Assembly (NCBI RefSeq): GCF_002944315.1 | Contig: NZ_CP024311.1 | Coordinates: 1,526,501-1,590,500, forward strand | Direction of reading: 5' to 3' | Length of the DNA stretch: 64,000 bases | Source of the DNA: Rhizobium sp. NXC24 | GTDB taxonomy: Bacteria > Pseudomonadota > Alphaproteobacteria > Rhizobiales > Rhizobiaceae | Shown here: in pieces, positions 18,795 through 26,835 of the stretch | How the letters are laid out: every line of letters begins with the position of its first letter | How positions within the stretch are numbered: the stretch's first letter is position 1 | The notes under the pieces: model-generated | The model's input: the letters and a program-made list of their open reading frames with translations, nothing else | The model's database searches: none | What the model was told of the DNA's origin: nothing | Program-made: the position numbers and the translations under genes

Positions 18795-20417
18795 CTAGAC
18801 GACGAACAGGCTAAGGTCCGTCACGTCAGCATCCTCATAGCTGCTACGCCCAGAAACGCCTTGCGCGGCGCGGCCGGTTGAGATGATCGCCGCAACGGCT
18901 GGATCTATCTTGTCGATAGATCGTTCTTTGAGCGGCCGACGGTTGCCGCTGGCGTCAGTGTACAGGACGACGTTACCGATCGCCCACCGCAGCAGTGGAT
19001 TGCCGCCATGGACGAGTTTTCGCTCGAACATGAGGGCCTCGAAATCGATCACCGGCCTAGCGAATGTGGCTATGTTCTGCGGAAACTCCGCAACAGGCAG
19101 GCCGTCATCCTCAAGGGACTTCATCACGTCCTGTGCATGCCACCTGTCGAAAGCGACTTCTTCGACTTGGAAGCGTTCGCAAAGACCGCGGATGTGGGAT
19201 TCGATCGCCGATAGGTCGATAGTGTCGCCTGGCGTGGCTGTCAGATATCCTTGATCGCGCCATAGGGCATACGGCACGCCGTCATTGCGCCTACGGATGG
19301 CTCCTTCGGGGCAAAATGACTGAACGTGCAACGCCATTCGCCCATCTACCATTGGGATAGACACTGAGACGGCAGCCAGGTCTATTCGCTTCGCAAGGTC
19401 GACTCCGACCCATGCAGGCCGCCCTTCCAGAGCCGAGAGGTCCAGATCGCCGGCGTTCTCGTCCCAAACGTCCAGTGACCATTCGGGATTCGCTGCGCCA
19501 TCGAGCCAGACATTTAAATGAAGCTGGCGGAACATCTCCCGATCGGCAGGCCGGTGCTCTGCTTCGCGCACCATCTGCCGCATGCCGTCAATATCGGGGT
19601 ATGGCGGATTGCACGAAAGGCCAGGATTTACCCGCCGCCAGACTTCCTCATCTTTCCAGTCATCGTCCTTGTCTGCCTCGAATAGGATCGGCAGGAAGGC
19701 GTCGTCTTCAATCTGCCCAGAAGCCACCGCTGAGGCATACCTGTACATCTCGTAGGCGATGTTTTCGTGCCCGATGCCGGCCGTAGTGGTCACCACCAGC
19801 AGCGAGCCCGGTGTCTTTACCAGGCCGGTTTTGATGGCGTCCCACAAATCGCGCTTCTTCCAGGCGTGGAGCTCGTCGACGAGGGCAAAAACCGGCGTTC
19901 TACCATGCGCTGTTGCCGCGTCTGCAGACATGGCGCGGTAAAAGGCGCCTGACTTGCGGTGCGTAATTCGGTTCTTCGTGTCCTGAATTTGGAAGGCTTC
20001 GGCGGTCCGCGGATGCGCGCCGATGACGCCCTTCATCTCCTCGAGCGCGATACGCGCCTGGTCACGGTCAACCGCGGAAGAGACGACCTGAGAGCCAGGA
20101 ATGCGCTCCGGGCCGAGGTGCAGCATGGCCAGAGCCGCGCCGAGCGTCGTCTTGCGATTGCCGCGGGGGATGAGCGCGAAGACAGTTTTGATCAGCCGCG
20201 AACCGTCCGGCTTGGTGTCGCCGTAGACGCGCCGGATGATCCGCTCCTGCCATCGATCAAGCTGGAATTGTCGGCCAGGGAGCGAGCTCTTTGGATGCCT
20301 CAATGCCTTGATAAAGGCTACGGCTCGTTCGCCCTTGCCGTGAGGATCCGGAATAGGGCTGTCATCGAATATCCATTTCAGATGATCAGATATCCCCGAG
20401 GGCGTCGTCTTCGTCAT
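18795..20417 (-). CDS. Terminase large subunit (HK97-type TerL)
   Basis: This 540-residue ATP-driven packaging motor and nuclease pumps DNA into procapsids. The N-terminal ATPase has a Walker A-like ALIPRGNRKTTLG and Walker B VFALVDELHAW, then TTTAG as the coupling motif. The C-terminal RNase H-like nuclease has WVGVDLAKRIDL with the first metal Asp and a late DPAVAAI. Length and order fit the HK97/Terminase_1 family. It overlaps terS by 32 bases. The tail peptide is intact, so this does not look like a decayed gene. Confidence 0.94.
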   Translation of the reverse strand: MTKTTPSGISDHLKWIFDDSPIPDPHGKGERAVAFIKALRHPKSSLPGRQFQLDRWQERIIRRVYGDTKPDGSRLIKTVFALIPRGNRKTTLGAALAMLHLGPERIPGSQVVSSAVDRDQARIALEEMKGVIGAHPRTAEAFQIQDTKNRITHRKSGAFYRAMSADAATAHGRTPVFALVDELHAWKKRDLWDAIKTGLVKTPGSLLVVTTTAGIGHENIAYEMYRYASAVASGQIEDDAFLPILFEADKDDDWKDEEVWRRVNPGLSCNPPYPDIDGMRQMVREAEHRPADREMFRQLHLNVWLDGAANPEWSLDVWDENAGDLDLSALEGRPAWVGVDLAKRIDLAAVSVSIPMVDGRMALHVQSFCPEGAIRRRNDGVPYALWRDQGYLTATPGDTIDLSAIESHIRGLCERFQVEEVAFDRWHAQDVMKSLEDDGLPVAEFPQNIATFARPVIDFEALMFERKLVHGGNPLLRWAIGNVVLYTDASGNRRPLKERSIDKIDPAVAAIISTGRAAQGVSGRSSYEDADVTDLSLFVV

Positions 20418-20787
20418 TTCCAGTGACGCCTCCCTTATTTTTTGTGCGGCTTGCCGGCGTTAAGCCGAGCTCCGCAGCGAGGCGGCGAGCGGCCTCAAGA
20501 TTTTCCTTCAAGATGGTCGTTTCCGGCCGGCGCTTCGGCCCGCTGTCGGATTCAAAGGTCATGCCGTGCGTCCGAACCGCCTCTTCGGCTTGCCGCATTG
20601 TCGCGACCGCAAGGCAATATGCCTCGACTGTTCCGAGCTCATGGGCGGCTATCTTCCGATCGCCGACCAGCCGCGGCATAACGCGCCGCCATTCAGCCTT
20701 GCCGTGCGGCGGAAGCCACTTCGGAGGCGCAGGAACATGGGATAGTGCACCGTCGAGCGCAGTGATTTCTGGCTTACGTCCACGCAT
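20386..20787 (-). CDS. Terminase small subunit (P27 family)
   Basis: This 133-residue DNA-recognition subunit of the packaging enzyme opens MRGRKP with PPKWLPPHGKAEWRRVMP, the P27-type signature, and continues through a helical core (EAYCLAVATMRQAEEAV). The SGPKRRPE segment and the LTPASR motif near the end are also typical of the family. Its start overlaps the connector stop as TAATG, indicating translational coupling. It selects the DNA to be packaged and so gives the element its own packaging specificity. Confidence 0.9.
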   Translation of the reverse strand: MRGRKPEITALDGALSHVPAPPKWLPPHGKAEWRRVMPRLVGDRKIAAHELGTVEAYCLAVATMRQAEEAVRTHGMTFESDSGPKRRPETTILKENLEAARRLAAELGLTPASRTKNKGGVTGNDEDDALGDI

Positions 20788-21080
20788 TATTCAAAGGCGT
20801 ACGAACGCCGCTCCCTGACCACGTCCCAGACGCTCAGCGGAGTATCCATCAAGCCAGTAGTGACAGTGGCTTCGCGGGTCTCGTACCAAGAGGCGACGAG
20901 CTGGCGAACGGCCTCTTTCAGATCATCCGGCGGGGTTTGGAATTGGTCGGCTATCGCATAACCAAGAAGAGATTCTAAGTGCGCCTGAGCTGCATCGATT
21001 TTGCCATCAATAAGCTCGTTGTCATCGTCGAAGTCGATGCGCATGTGCTCCTTGATGTCGTCAAGGGTGACGATTGCCAT
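20787..21080 (-). CDS. Head-tail connector (HK97 gp6-like)
   Basis: This 97-residue protein has VTLDDIKEHMRID followed by IDGKIDAAQAHLESLLGY and VRQLVASWYETRE, the pattern of the gp6/YqbG connector family that forms a ring under the portal. It ends with MDTPLSVWDVVRERRSYAF; the PxxVxxLIxxYR-like tail is typical. It is the only head-completion protein seen. It lies directly upstream of terS. Confidence 0.85.
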   Translation of the reverse strand: MAIVTLDDIKEHMRIDFDDDNELIDGKIDAAQAHLESLLGYAIADQFQTPPDDLKEAVRQLVASWYETREATVTTGLMDTPLSVWDVVRERRSYAFE

Positions 21081-21208
21081 AGGTTCAAATTCCTATTTAA
21101 TGTGAATTGCGAGTTGTGGAGGCCCAGTGGTTCGTGGCCGTCGGCGCCAAATTGACGACCCACCCCAGTTCATGCCACTTTGAGGCGAGTCGAGAGGAGC
21201 GCGAGACA

Positions 21209-21406
21209 ATGACAGATATCATCCGCGAAGGTACGTTTAGTGAGGGCTTCGAAGTGGGCTACAGAGCCATCAAGGGAACGGCAGTCGGTATGCCAGGCAC
21301 TCCTGGGCAGCCAGGTACTCGTGGCAACAGCACGCCGTTTCTTATGGGCGTGCGCAAAGGGATCGAGCGAGCCTTAGGTAAAGGTATTGATGACCTGCGG
21401 GATTAA
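21209..21406 (+). CDS. Small protein with collagen-like Gly-X-Y repeats
   Basis: The ATG at 21209 follows GAGAGGAGC. The 65-residue product starts MTDIIREGTFSEGFEVGYRAI, has five Gly-X-Y triplets (GMPGTPGQPGTRGNS) in the middle, and ends FLMGVRKGIERALGKGIDDL. I recall similar small unknown proteins in rhizobial genomes, but no function is known. It is coded on the strand opposite the head genes, between HNH and the connector, and overlaps the HNH gene end-to-end by four bases. Confidence 0.6.
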   Translation: MTDIIREGTFSEGFEVGYRAIKGTAVGMPGTPGQPGTRGNSTPFLMGVRKGIERALGKGIDDLRD

Positions 21407-21750
21407 CGACCAAACCCACCCTCAAGCCTGATGGCCTTTCGGCGGTTGCACACACCTGCAAAGGGCTGCCAATTCGATCGATCCCAAAACAGTTTCATGT
21501 CACCTTTCGGCGCGATCCGATGGTCAACCATATCCGCATGGCGACCGCAGCCACAGGCGCACAGCGGTTCTCCCAACGATGCCAGCCATGCCTTGCTCTC
21601 GCGCGACCACTTGCTGTCATAGCCACGACTTGCCGCACTGCCTCGCCTGGCGTCGTTGGCCTTTTGGCGGGCCGCTGCTGCCTTCTGCCGGCAATCGCAC
21701 TTAGTCCCCTTGGGGACAGAGAAGCCGCAAGGGCAAATCACGTTAGGCAT
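21403..21750 (-). CDS. HNH endonuclease
   Basis: The 115-residue protein starts at 21750, seven bases after GGAG. Cysteine pairs CPCGF, CDC and CACGC are likely zinc ligands. The nuclease core is MVDHRIAPKGD...NWQPFAGVCNRRKA, giving the His-Asn-His layout and the CN..K end of the HNH family. In HK97-type phages an HNH protein sits beside the terminase and is needed for cutting DNA during packaging. Its position next to connector, terS and terL fits that role. Confidence 0.9.
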   Translation of the reverse strand: MPNVICPCGFSVPKGTKCDCRQKAAAARQKANDARRGSAASRGYDSKWSRESKAWLASLGEPLCACGCGRHADMVDHRIAPKGDMKLFWDRSNWQPFAGVCNRRKAIRLEGGFGR

Positions 21751-21913
21751 TGTGTTCTCCATGAGATGAAGGCGGTCAGGTTCACCCTGACCGCCGCCAC
21801 GCGGTTTACCAGGCCGACGTGCCATGCCAGCAGCGCCAATTGTCCCTTAGGGTGGCGGCTACGCTGCTGGCTAAGGGTTGGCCAACCTCAGGAGATCAGC
21901 CGCCAGGAAAGTG

Positions 21914-22294
21914 TTAAGCTACGGGCCGCAATGCGGCGTCGCCGAGGATGGCAACTGCGCCGGCAGCAATGGACGTACCAGACGCCTTGGTCAGGACCGG
22001 GCGCGCATAGCGTTTAAAACCATGATAGCCGACCTTGTACGTGGAGCTTGCCGCCAGCACTGCCGGGGCATTGCTCTTGACCTGATCAGCCGCGACAGCC
22101 GCAAAGGTGGCGTTGTCGTCGGAGTCTTCAAGCGAAACGCCGAATGCGCCAGCGCCAACGATGGCGCCGGTCTGCACGAGAAATGCCAGACTGTTACAGC
22201 CAAGCGTATCGATGCTGGTGCCTGTGATGCTGGCAGCCTGTACGGCCGGATCTATCGACGACTTGGCACCGAGATTAGATGCGAGTGAACGCAT
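21914..22294 (-). CDS. Hypothetical virion protein, possible head decoration
   Basis: This 126-residue protein is rich in Ala, Ser, Gly and Thr, with the beta-type segment ASSTYKVGYHGFKRYARPVLT. It lies immediately after the capsid gene in the transcription order, where decoration or head-fibre proteins are usual. No family motif is clear to me. It has a good ribosome site (AGGAGA). The role in the particle is inferred from position only. Confidence 0.6.
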   Translation of the reverse strand: MRSLASNLGAKSSIDPAVQAASITGTSIDTLGCNSLAFLVQTGAIVGAGAFGVSLEDSDDNATFAAVAADQVKSNAPAVLAASSTYKVGYHGFKRYARPVLTKASGTSIAAGAVAILGDAALRPVA

Positions 22295-22362
22295 GTGGGT
22301 CTCCTAAAAATGAGGATGGCGGCACGATGGCCGCCCGATTAGTGGCTCAAATTGAGCCTCTA

Positions 22363-23910
22363 TTACGAAGCCGGGTTCGTCATCTTGCGGAACTTTGCCG
22401 GCTGCAGCACAGCACCACCGACGCGACGGGTCGCGTGGAAGCGCGTGATGCCGTTCGTTGCCATGATGTACGGGTTGACAAGAATCGACAGCGCCAAACG
22501 GTCCACGATGCGGTAGCCGCTGAAATCGCCGAAAATAACGGGCGACTTGTTGGCGCCAATGTCATCGGCCTCGAGGAGTTCGACAACCGGGCGACCGAGG
22601 ATACTTTCGGGCTGTCCGAGCGCAGGGGCTGGCTGCCACAGATACGCTCCCGTCGAGTCTTTCAGCTTGCGGGCCGCGGCGAGCGTCTTGCTATTCATTC
22701 CCCAAGTGCCCGCGTTGCGATATACGGCCGGCAGATCGTAGAACACGGTAATAAAGTCGTCGAAGCTGATAGCTGCTGCTGCTGCGGCAGCCTTGGACGC
22801 GATAGCCGTGTCGACGAAAAGACCCTTCGGCATGTTAGAGCCGGTGCCGATGAGGAAGGCAGACGCCTCCTTCTGGCCGAAATCTTCGGCGAGAAGGAGG
22901 CGGACTTCGGCTTCAGCGGATCCAGCCGAATCGGCAAGCAACTGATTCGAAATATCAACGAATGTGTTGATCTCATTGACCGGGATTTCGGCCTGTCCGA
23001 AGCTCGGTTCCGACGCTTCGGAAGTCTGCGTTTCGCCCTTCCATTTCGCGTTGGTGATGCCGGTACGAGCCGGGTAGATCACAGAGGGCGAGCCCGTCGA
23101 GCGGACGCTGGCGATGGCGCGGATGGGCGAATACTGCACAAGATTGCGCACGAACTCAGTCGACATTTCAGCCGGAGCGAGATATCCGCCCTGCGGGTCG
23201 CTGGAGACCGTGAGCGTCTTCAGTTCTTCCGGGCCGGCCTTGTCACCATGCCGCAGATAGGCGTCGAAAGACTTCTGTTCTGCAGAAGGTTCGTTATCGT
23301 TAGCAGCCTTGCCGGTAATCGCGGGGCGGGCCAGCTTCGTTTCAGCGTCCTCGAGGCGCTTCGCCAGGGCGGCGATATTGTCATTGGCGGCCTTCAGGTC
23401 GGCGGCCTTGACTTCGGTTTCGGTGGTCTTGTTTTCTGCAACTGCAGCAGTGGTCATTTCAAGTTCCTTGATTTGAGATACTTGCGCGTCCGGATGTGCC
23501 GGCACAGCAACGATGGAAACCTCGACGAGATCGAGATCACTGATTGTCCGGCCCCCGCCTTTGCGCGGCATAGCCTTCTTGGTCATGAATCCGACGCTAA
23601 GGCCGGTGACCGATTTTGCCCGAAGGAGCGCTCTGACTTCCTTGGCACGGGCGACGTCGTCGACGAGCATCTTGCCCTTGACCTTGAGCCCATCCGCCTC
23701 GACGGTCACGCTGTCCCATGTTCCCAAAACTTGCGCCTGGTCGTGGGCAAAGAGCATCGGCAGGGATTTTCCGATTGCGCCGACGAATGCTTTAGGCTCG
23801 ATGACATCGCCTACGCGGTCTGGGCTTGAGAAATCCCACGCCTTGCCCTCGATGGCGCCTGCGTCATCAGCGGTGAACGCGGCCTTAAATTCAAGGCGTT
23901 CGATTGTCAT
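22363..23910 (-). CDS. Prohead protease-major capsid protein fusion (HK97 fold)
   Basis: This 515-residue fusion has an HK97 prohead protease at residues 1-150, with catalytic H56 (LFAHD) and S105 (TGLSVGF) and the closing VEVSIVAVPAHPDA. A charged, helical linker of about 70 residues acts as the scaffold-like delta domain. From about 215 on is the HK97 capsid fold (SSDPQGGYLAPAEM, PVNEINTFVDISNQLL, ILGRPVVE). In most phages these are two genes; here one frame makes both. The protease would be expected to cut itself off during maturation. The start overlaps the portal stop by four bases (ATGA). Confidence 0.93.
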   Translation of the reverse strand: MTIERLEFKAAFTADDAGAIEGKAWDFSSPDRVGDVIEPKAFVGAIGKSLPMLFAHDQAQVLGTWDSVTVEADGLKVKGKMLVDDVARAKEVRALLRAKSVTGLSVGFMTKKAMPRKGGGRTISDLDLVEVSIVAVPAHPDAQVSQIKELEMTTAAVAENKTTETEVKAADLKAANDNIAALAKRLEDAETKLARPAITGKAANDNEPSAEQKSFDAYLRHGDKAGPEELKTLTVSSDPQGGYLAPAEMSTEFVRNLVQYSPIRAIASVRSTGSPSVIYPARTGITNAKWKGETQTSEASEPSFGQAEIPVNEINTFVDISNQLLADSAGSAEAEVRLLLAEDFGQKEASAFLIGTGSNMPKGLFVDTAIASKAAAAAAAISFDDFITVFYDLPAVYRNAGTWGMNSKTLAAARKLKDSTGAYLWQPAPALGQPESILGRPVVELLEADDIGANKSPVIFGDFSGYRIVDRLALSILVNPYIMATNGITRFHATRRVGGAVLQPAKFRKMTNPAS

Positions 23911-25121
23911 GCAGCCTCCTGTTTCGGTGGCGGATTGTTGTCGTTTGCCGGCGTGGGTGTCCCCAATTTCGGGGAGACGTCGATCGCCGGATTTGCATAT
24001 TCATTACCGCCGGCGCGCGCTTCCATGCCGAGCCAATCCCTGGCCTCGTTAGGGTTGATGACGCGTGCCGCGATCAGCGTTGATATTGCAGTAGCGCGGG
24101 CCGTGAGGTCTGCTTGGCTTGTGTCGTCAACGTCGAAACAAACGCGATATTCGCTGCGCTCTTCAGGCTTAAAAAGTGCGCGGTTCAGGGCCGATTCCAG
24201 CGCGCGTATCCACGGGATCAAGCAATAAGTGACAAACTCTTTTGCTTGCTGCTCTGAGTTCGACCACGTGTTGCGGCTAAGCTCGAAAAGCATGCCGGGG
24301 GGGCACCTGAAGGCACGGGCGATTTCGAGCACCTGAAACGTTCGGCTTTCGTTGAACTGCCCGTCGACGGATGTCAAAGCCATCTGCTGGTAGGTTGCGC
24401 CCTCATACAGGACGGCAGTCTTGCCAGCGTTCGCCTTGCCGCTAAATGCGGCCTTCCAGCCGGCTAGCATGGCCTTTACGCCATCCGTACCCAACTTGTT
24501 TGGGGTCTGGATCACGCCGCCAGGCCGCGCTCCGTTCGTCCATAAGCCGTTTGAGTAGTCTTCCATAGCCTTTGCCATGGAGATGGCATCTCGTGCCATG
24601 GACAGAGGACAACGGGAAAACACGCCGCGGAGGTGAATGATGCTAGAGGCGGGTACGGGTTGATTGCTCAACCGATAGCGCGGCTCATTTGTGACTTGGT
24701 CGAATTCGACGGTGATGATGCTGTCGCGATATACGATCGCCTCGCGCGCCTCGCCGGAAACACGCGTGACATAGGCCAAGCCGCCCACGTCCTTGGTGAG
24801 TGCACCAGCGACCAAATCACGGATTAGCTCGTAGCCGCTGGTCCATTCGTTGGCCTGTCGCGTCAGAATGGACGCTGCGGGATGGTCTGGTGCATCCTCT
24901 TCGATGTCGCCGACTTTTCGCTTAACCTTCACGTCGAGCGATGCGACGGCTTCGGAAATCAAACGCACCGCGGCCGACACAGCCGGCACGGAAAGCGCCT
25001 CTGCATTTGATATCGACGTGCCAACAGGCATGGCGCCGAAGAGCTCCAGCAACTCGGCCGTTGGGTCACCGAGGGATTTTTGTTCGACGATGGGTGCCTG
25101 TTTATTTGGGAATGGCCACAA
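23907..25121 (-). CDS. Portal protein (HK97 family)
   Basis: This 404-residue ring protein sits at one capsid vertex and is the DNA channel. The pattern fits the phage_portal family: ALSVPAVSAAVRLISEAVASL, then HLRGVFSRCPLSMARDAISMA, RPGGVIQTPNKL and a C-terminal RALFKPEERSEYRVCFDVDD followed by INPNEARDWLGM. It ends in a flexible PANDNNPPPKQ tail. It is translationally coupled to the capsid fusion, and its first 20 bases overlap the preceding HTH gene. Confidence 0.93.
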   Translation of the reverse strand: MWPFPNKQAPIVEQKSLGDPTAELLELFGAMPVGTSISNAEALSVPAVSAAVRLISEAVASLDVKVKRKVGDIEEDAPDHPAASILTRQANEWTSGYELIRDLVAGALTKDVGGLAYVTRVSGEAREAIVYRDSIITVEFDQVTNEPRYRLSNQPVPASSIIHLRGVFSRCPLSMARDAISMAKAMEDYSNGLWTNGARPGGVIQTPNKLGTDGVKAMLAGWKAAFSGKANAGKTAVLYEGATYQQMALTSVDGQFNESRTFQVLEIARAFRCPPGMLFELSRNTWSNSEQQAKEFVTYCLIPWIRALESALNRALFKPEERSEYRVCFDVDDTSQADLTARATAISTLIAARVINPNEARDWLGMEARAGGNEYANPAIDVSPKLGTPTPANDNNPPPKQEAA

Positions 25122-25545
25122 CGGGCGCCTCCTTCAAGGTTTCGCATGCCGCGATAATGTCAGCGACGATGCTGCCGATCGGGACGACTGCCATCGATGC
25201 GGTCGGCACGAGATCAGCCAGGCCGGTGACAATGCGGCCAGAGCGAGCCGATACGGACATGATGGGAATGATGAGCAACGCGTCAGAAGGTGGCGGCTGG
25301 CCAAGGTGTTCGAAAGCCTGCGCAAGCGCTGTAGCCCAATCTCGGCCTGCTCGCTCCAGTTCGTAGCCGATGCGCAGCACTGCAATGTCTCGAGGCGAAA
25401 ACCAGCGACGACTTTTGCGCTTCTCGCTGAAAAGCACCTCAAGATCGCGAGCGCGATGGATGATGACGTCGAGCGTTGCTCGGTGAAGGCCAGCCATGTC
25501 GGCGGCCTCGGCGACAGTGAAGTCGCGCGTAGTCCAGTCGGCCAT
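25102..25545 (-). CDS. HTH/MerR-like regulator or packaging-associated protein
   Basis: The 147-residue protein starts at 25545 after AAGGGG. Residues 5-60 look like a winged HTH (FTVAEAADMAGLHRATLDVIIHRARD then RWFSPRDIAVLRI), the usual opening of MerR-type DNA-binding domains. The C-terminal part has hydrophobic beta segments (LLIIPIMSVSARSGRIV). It is the first gene of the head operon and overlaps the portal gene by 20 bases, so it may control late genes. Function is inferred. Confidence 0.6.
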   Translation of the reverse strand: MADWTTRDFTVAEAADMAGLHRATLDVIIHRARDLEVLFSEKRKSRRWFSPRDIAVLRIGYELERAGRDWATALAQAFEHLGQPPPSDALLIIPIMSVSARSGRIVTGLADLVPTASMAVVPIGSIVADIIAACETLKEAPVVAIPK

Positions 25546-25580
25546 TTCGGCCCCTTTCAATAGTAAGAATTTCAGTTGGG

Positions 25581-25625
25581 CAAAACAAAAACCGGCCACC
25601 GTAGCAGGACGCACCGGCGGCCGGT
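25581..25625 (-). terminator. Terminator between early and head genes
   Basis: On the minus strand ACCGGCC (25625-25619) and GGCCGGT (25597-25591) pair across a GC-rich loop and are followed by a T-rich run, TTTTGTTTTG. It would separate the replication block from the head block, yet it lies only 35 bases before the next start codon. Confidence 0.6.
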
Positions 25626-25789
25626 CTCGATCAACTGGCGACGGTCTACACGAACGCCAGGATTGGTATTCCGTGCCGGTACATCCGCGACTCCGGAATA
25701 GAAAAGCCGCCACGGAGGACGGCTGGAAATGTTCGTGGAAGCTTTACGGCTACCCTATACCTATTACCGTTCGAGCAACGATTTAGGGA

Positions 25790-26668
25790 CTATGCCGCCA
25801 ACTCTTTTTCAAGGGCGCCGCATGCGGCGATAACCGCAGCCTTGCCGCGACGCTCGGCAGTCTTTCCTACGAAACCAAGTCGCTCGCCTATTTCACCGAA
25901 CGTTGCTGCGACAAGAGCGTGGTCTAGGATGCCTGCGTTAGCTGAACCTACCGCCTTGCGGACGTGGACGGCTGTTTGCTGGTCGGCGAGGGGGTCGACG
26001 AAATCAAAAGCACCGGGCGATGCAGTGAGTGACTTCCCGGCCGTCAGCGAGTTGTCATTCGCAGCGCCCTTGCGATGGCGGAAAATGTCGCGCGGCCGCA
26101 ATGGTCCAACCCTCGTCAATCCTCCCAAAGCAATACGAACCGATCCGCGGGTTACCTTGCCGGCCTCGTCGCGAACCACCGCGGGCTCTTCGATCGCGCC
26201 ATTGGAGAAGTGAAGGCGACCGACTCTGATGATGCAATCGGGCTTCTGCTTCCTGCCTTGGCGCTTCGTTTGTCCTCGCTCCACGTCTTCGCCGATGGGC
26301 ATTAAAACCACATCACCGCCGCCGCCAAGTTTTGCCTCCCTCCGCTCCGCCATCTCGATGTCCTTGAGCAGCGATATGATCTCGGACACGCGCGGACGAA
26401 CCTCATGGAGAGAATCGACATTTGGCTTTGTTGACGGCTCGCTGTTATCGTTGGCAGCAACGCTGGTCCAGTCAGAGCCAGATGCCATCGCGCGCCAAGT
26501 CAGAAGACTGCGCAGCTTTTTTGATAGATCGCTATGCTTTGGCTTCGCCGTCTGCTTCGCTTTCCGTGGCATGATGTCAGTCTCACGTTGTAGCGAGTTT
26601 AACTGCCACGCGTTGAGCGCGATCCGATAAGTCGACGGTTTCCAAGTCTCATCCGTTATGAATGGCAT
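25790..26668 (-). CDS. Hypothetical protein of the element's early region
   Basis: The 292-residue protein starts at 26668 after GGAGG; a second start at 26572 (MPRKAKQ) is possible. A Lys/Arg-rich N-terminus, a low-complexity stretch with VAANDNSEPS, and a helical C-terminus (ADQQTAVHVRKAVGSANAGILDHALVAATFGEIGERLG) are visible. The C-terminal helices have the look of the DNA-binding tail seen in several rhizobial phage proteins, but I cannot name a family. It follows the ATPase gene and may take part in replication. Confidence 0.55.
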   Translation of the reverse strand: MPFITDETWKPSTYRIALNAWQLNSLQRETDIMPRKAKQTAKPKHSDLSKKLRSLLTWRAMASGSDWTSVAANDNSEPSTKPNVDSLHEVRPRVSEIISLLKDIEMAERREAKLGGGGDVVLMPIGEDVERGQTKRQGRKQKPDCIIRVGRLHFSNGAIEEPAVVRDEAGKVTRGSVRIALGGLTRVGPLRPRDIFRHRKGAANDNSLTAGKSLTASPGAFDFVDPLADQQTAVHVRKAVGSANAGILDHALVAATFGEIGERLGFVGKTAERRGKAAVIAACGALEKELAA

Positions 26669-26835
26669 GGTGATGCTGTCCTCCTTTTACTTTTCTACTT
26701 TGGTGTGTTGAAGCACTGGCCGGATTCCACTGGCCAGCGGTGCTTCCACCGCCAGGGGTTATAGGGGGGTGGTGGCTAACCCCGGTGGAAGGCGGTGGTA
26801 GGTCGGTGGAAGCCCGGTGGAAGATGCGGTGGAAC

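Noticed and set aside
22279..23829. A 516-codon frame opposite the protease-capsid gene
   Set aside because: The minus-strand frame encodes two well-known phage domains; the plus-strand frame is a shadow.
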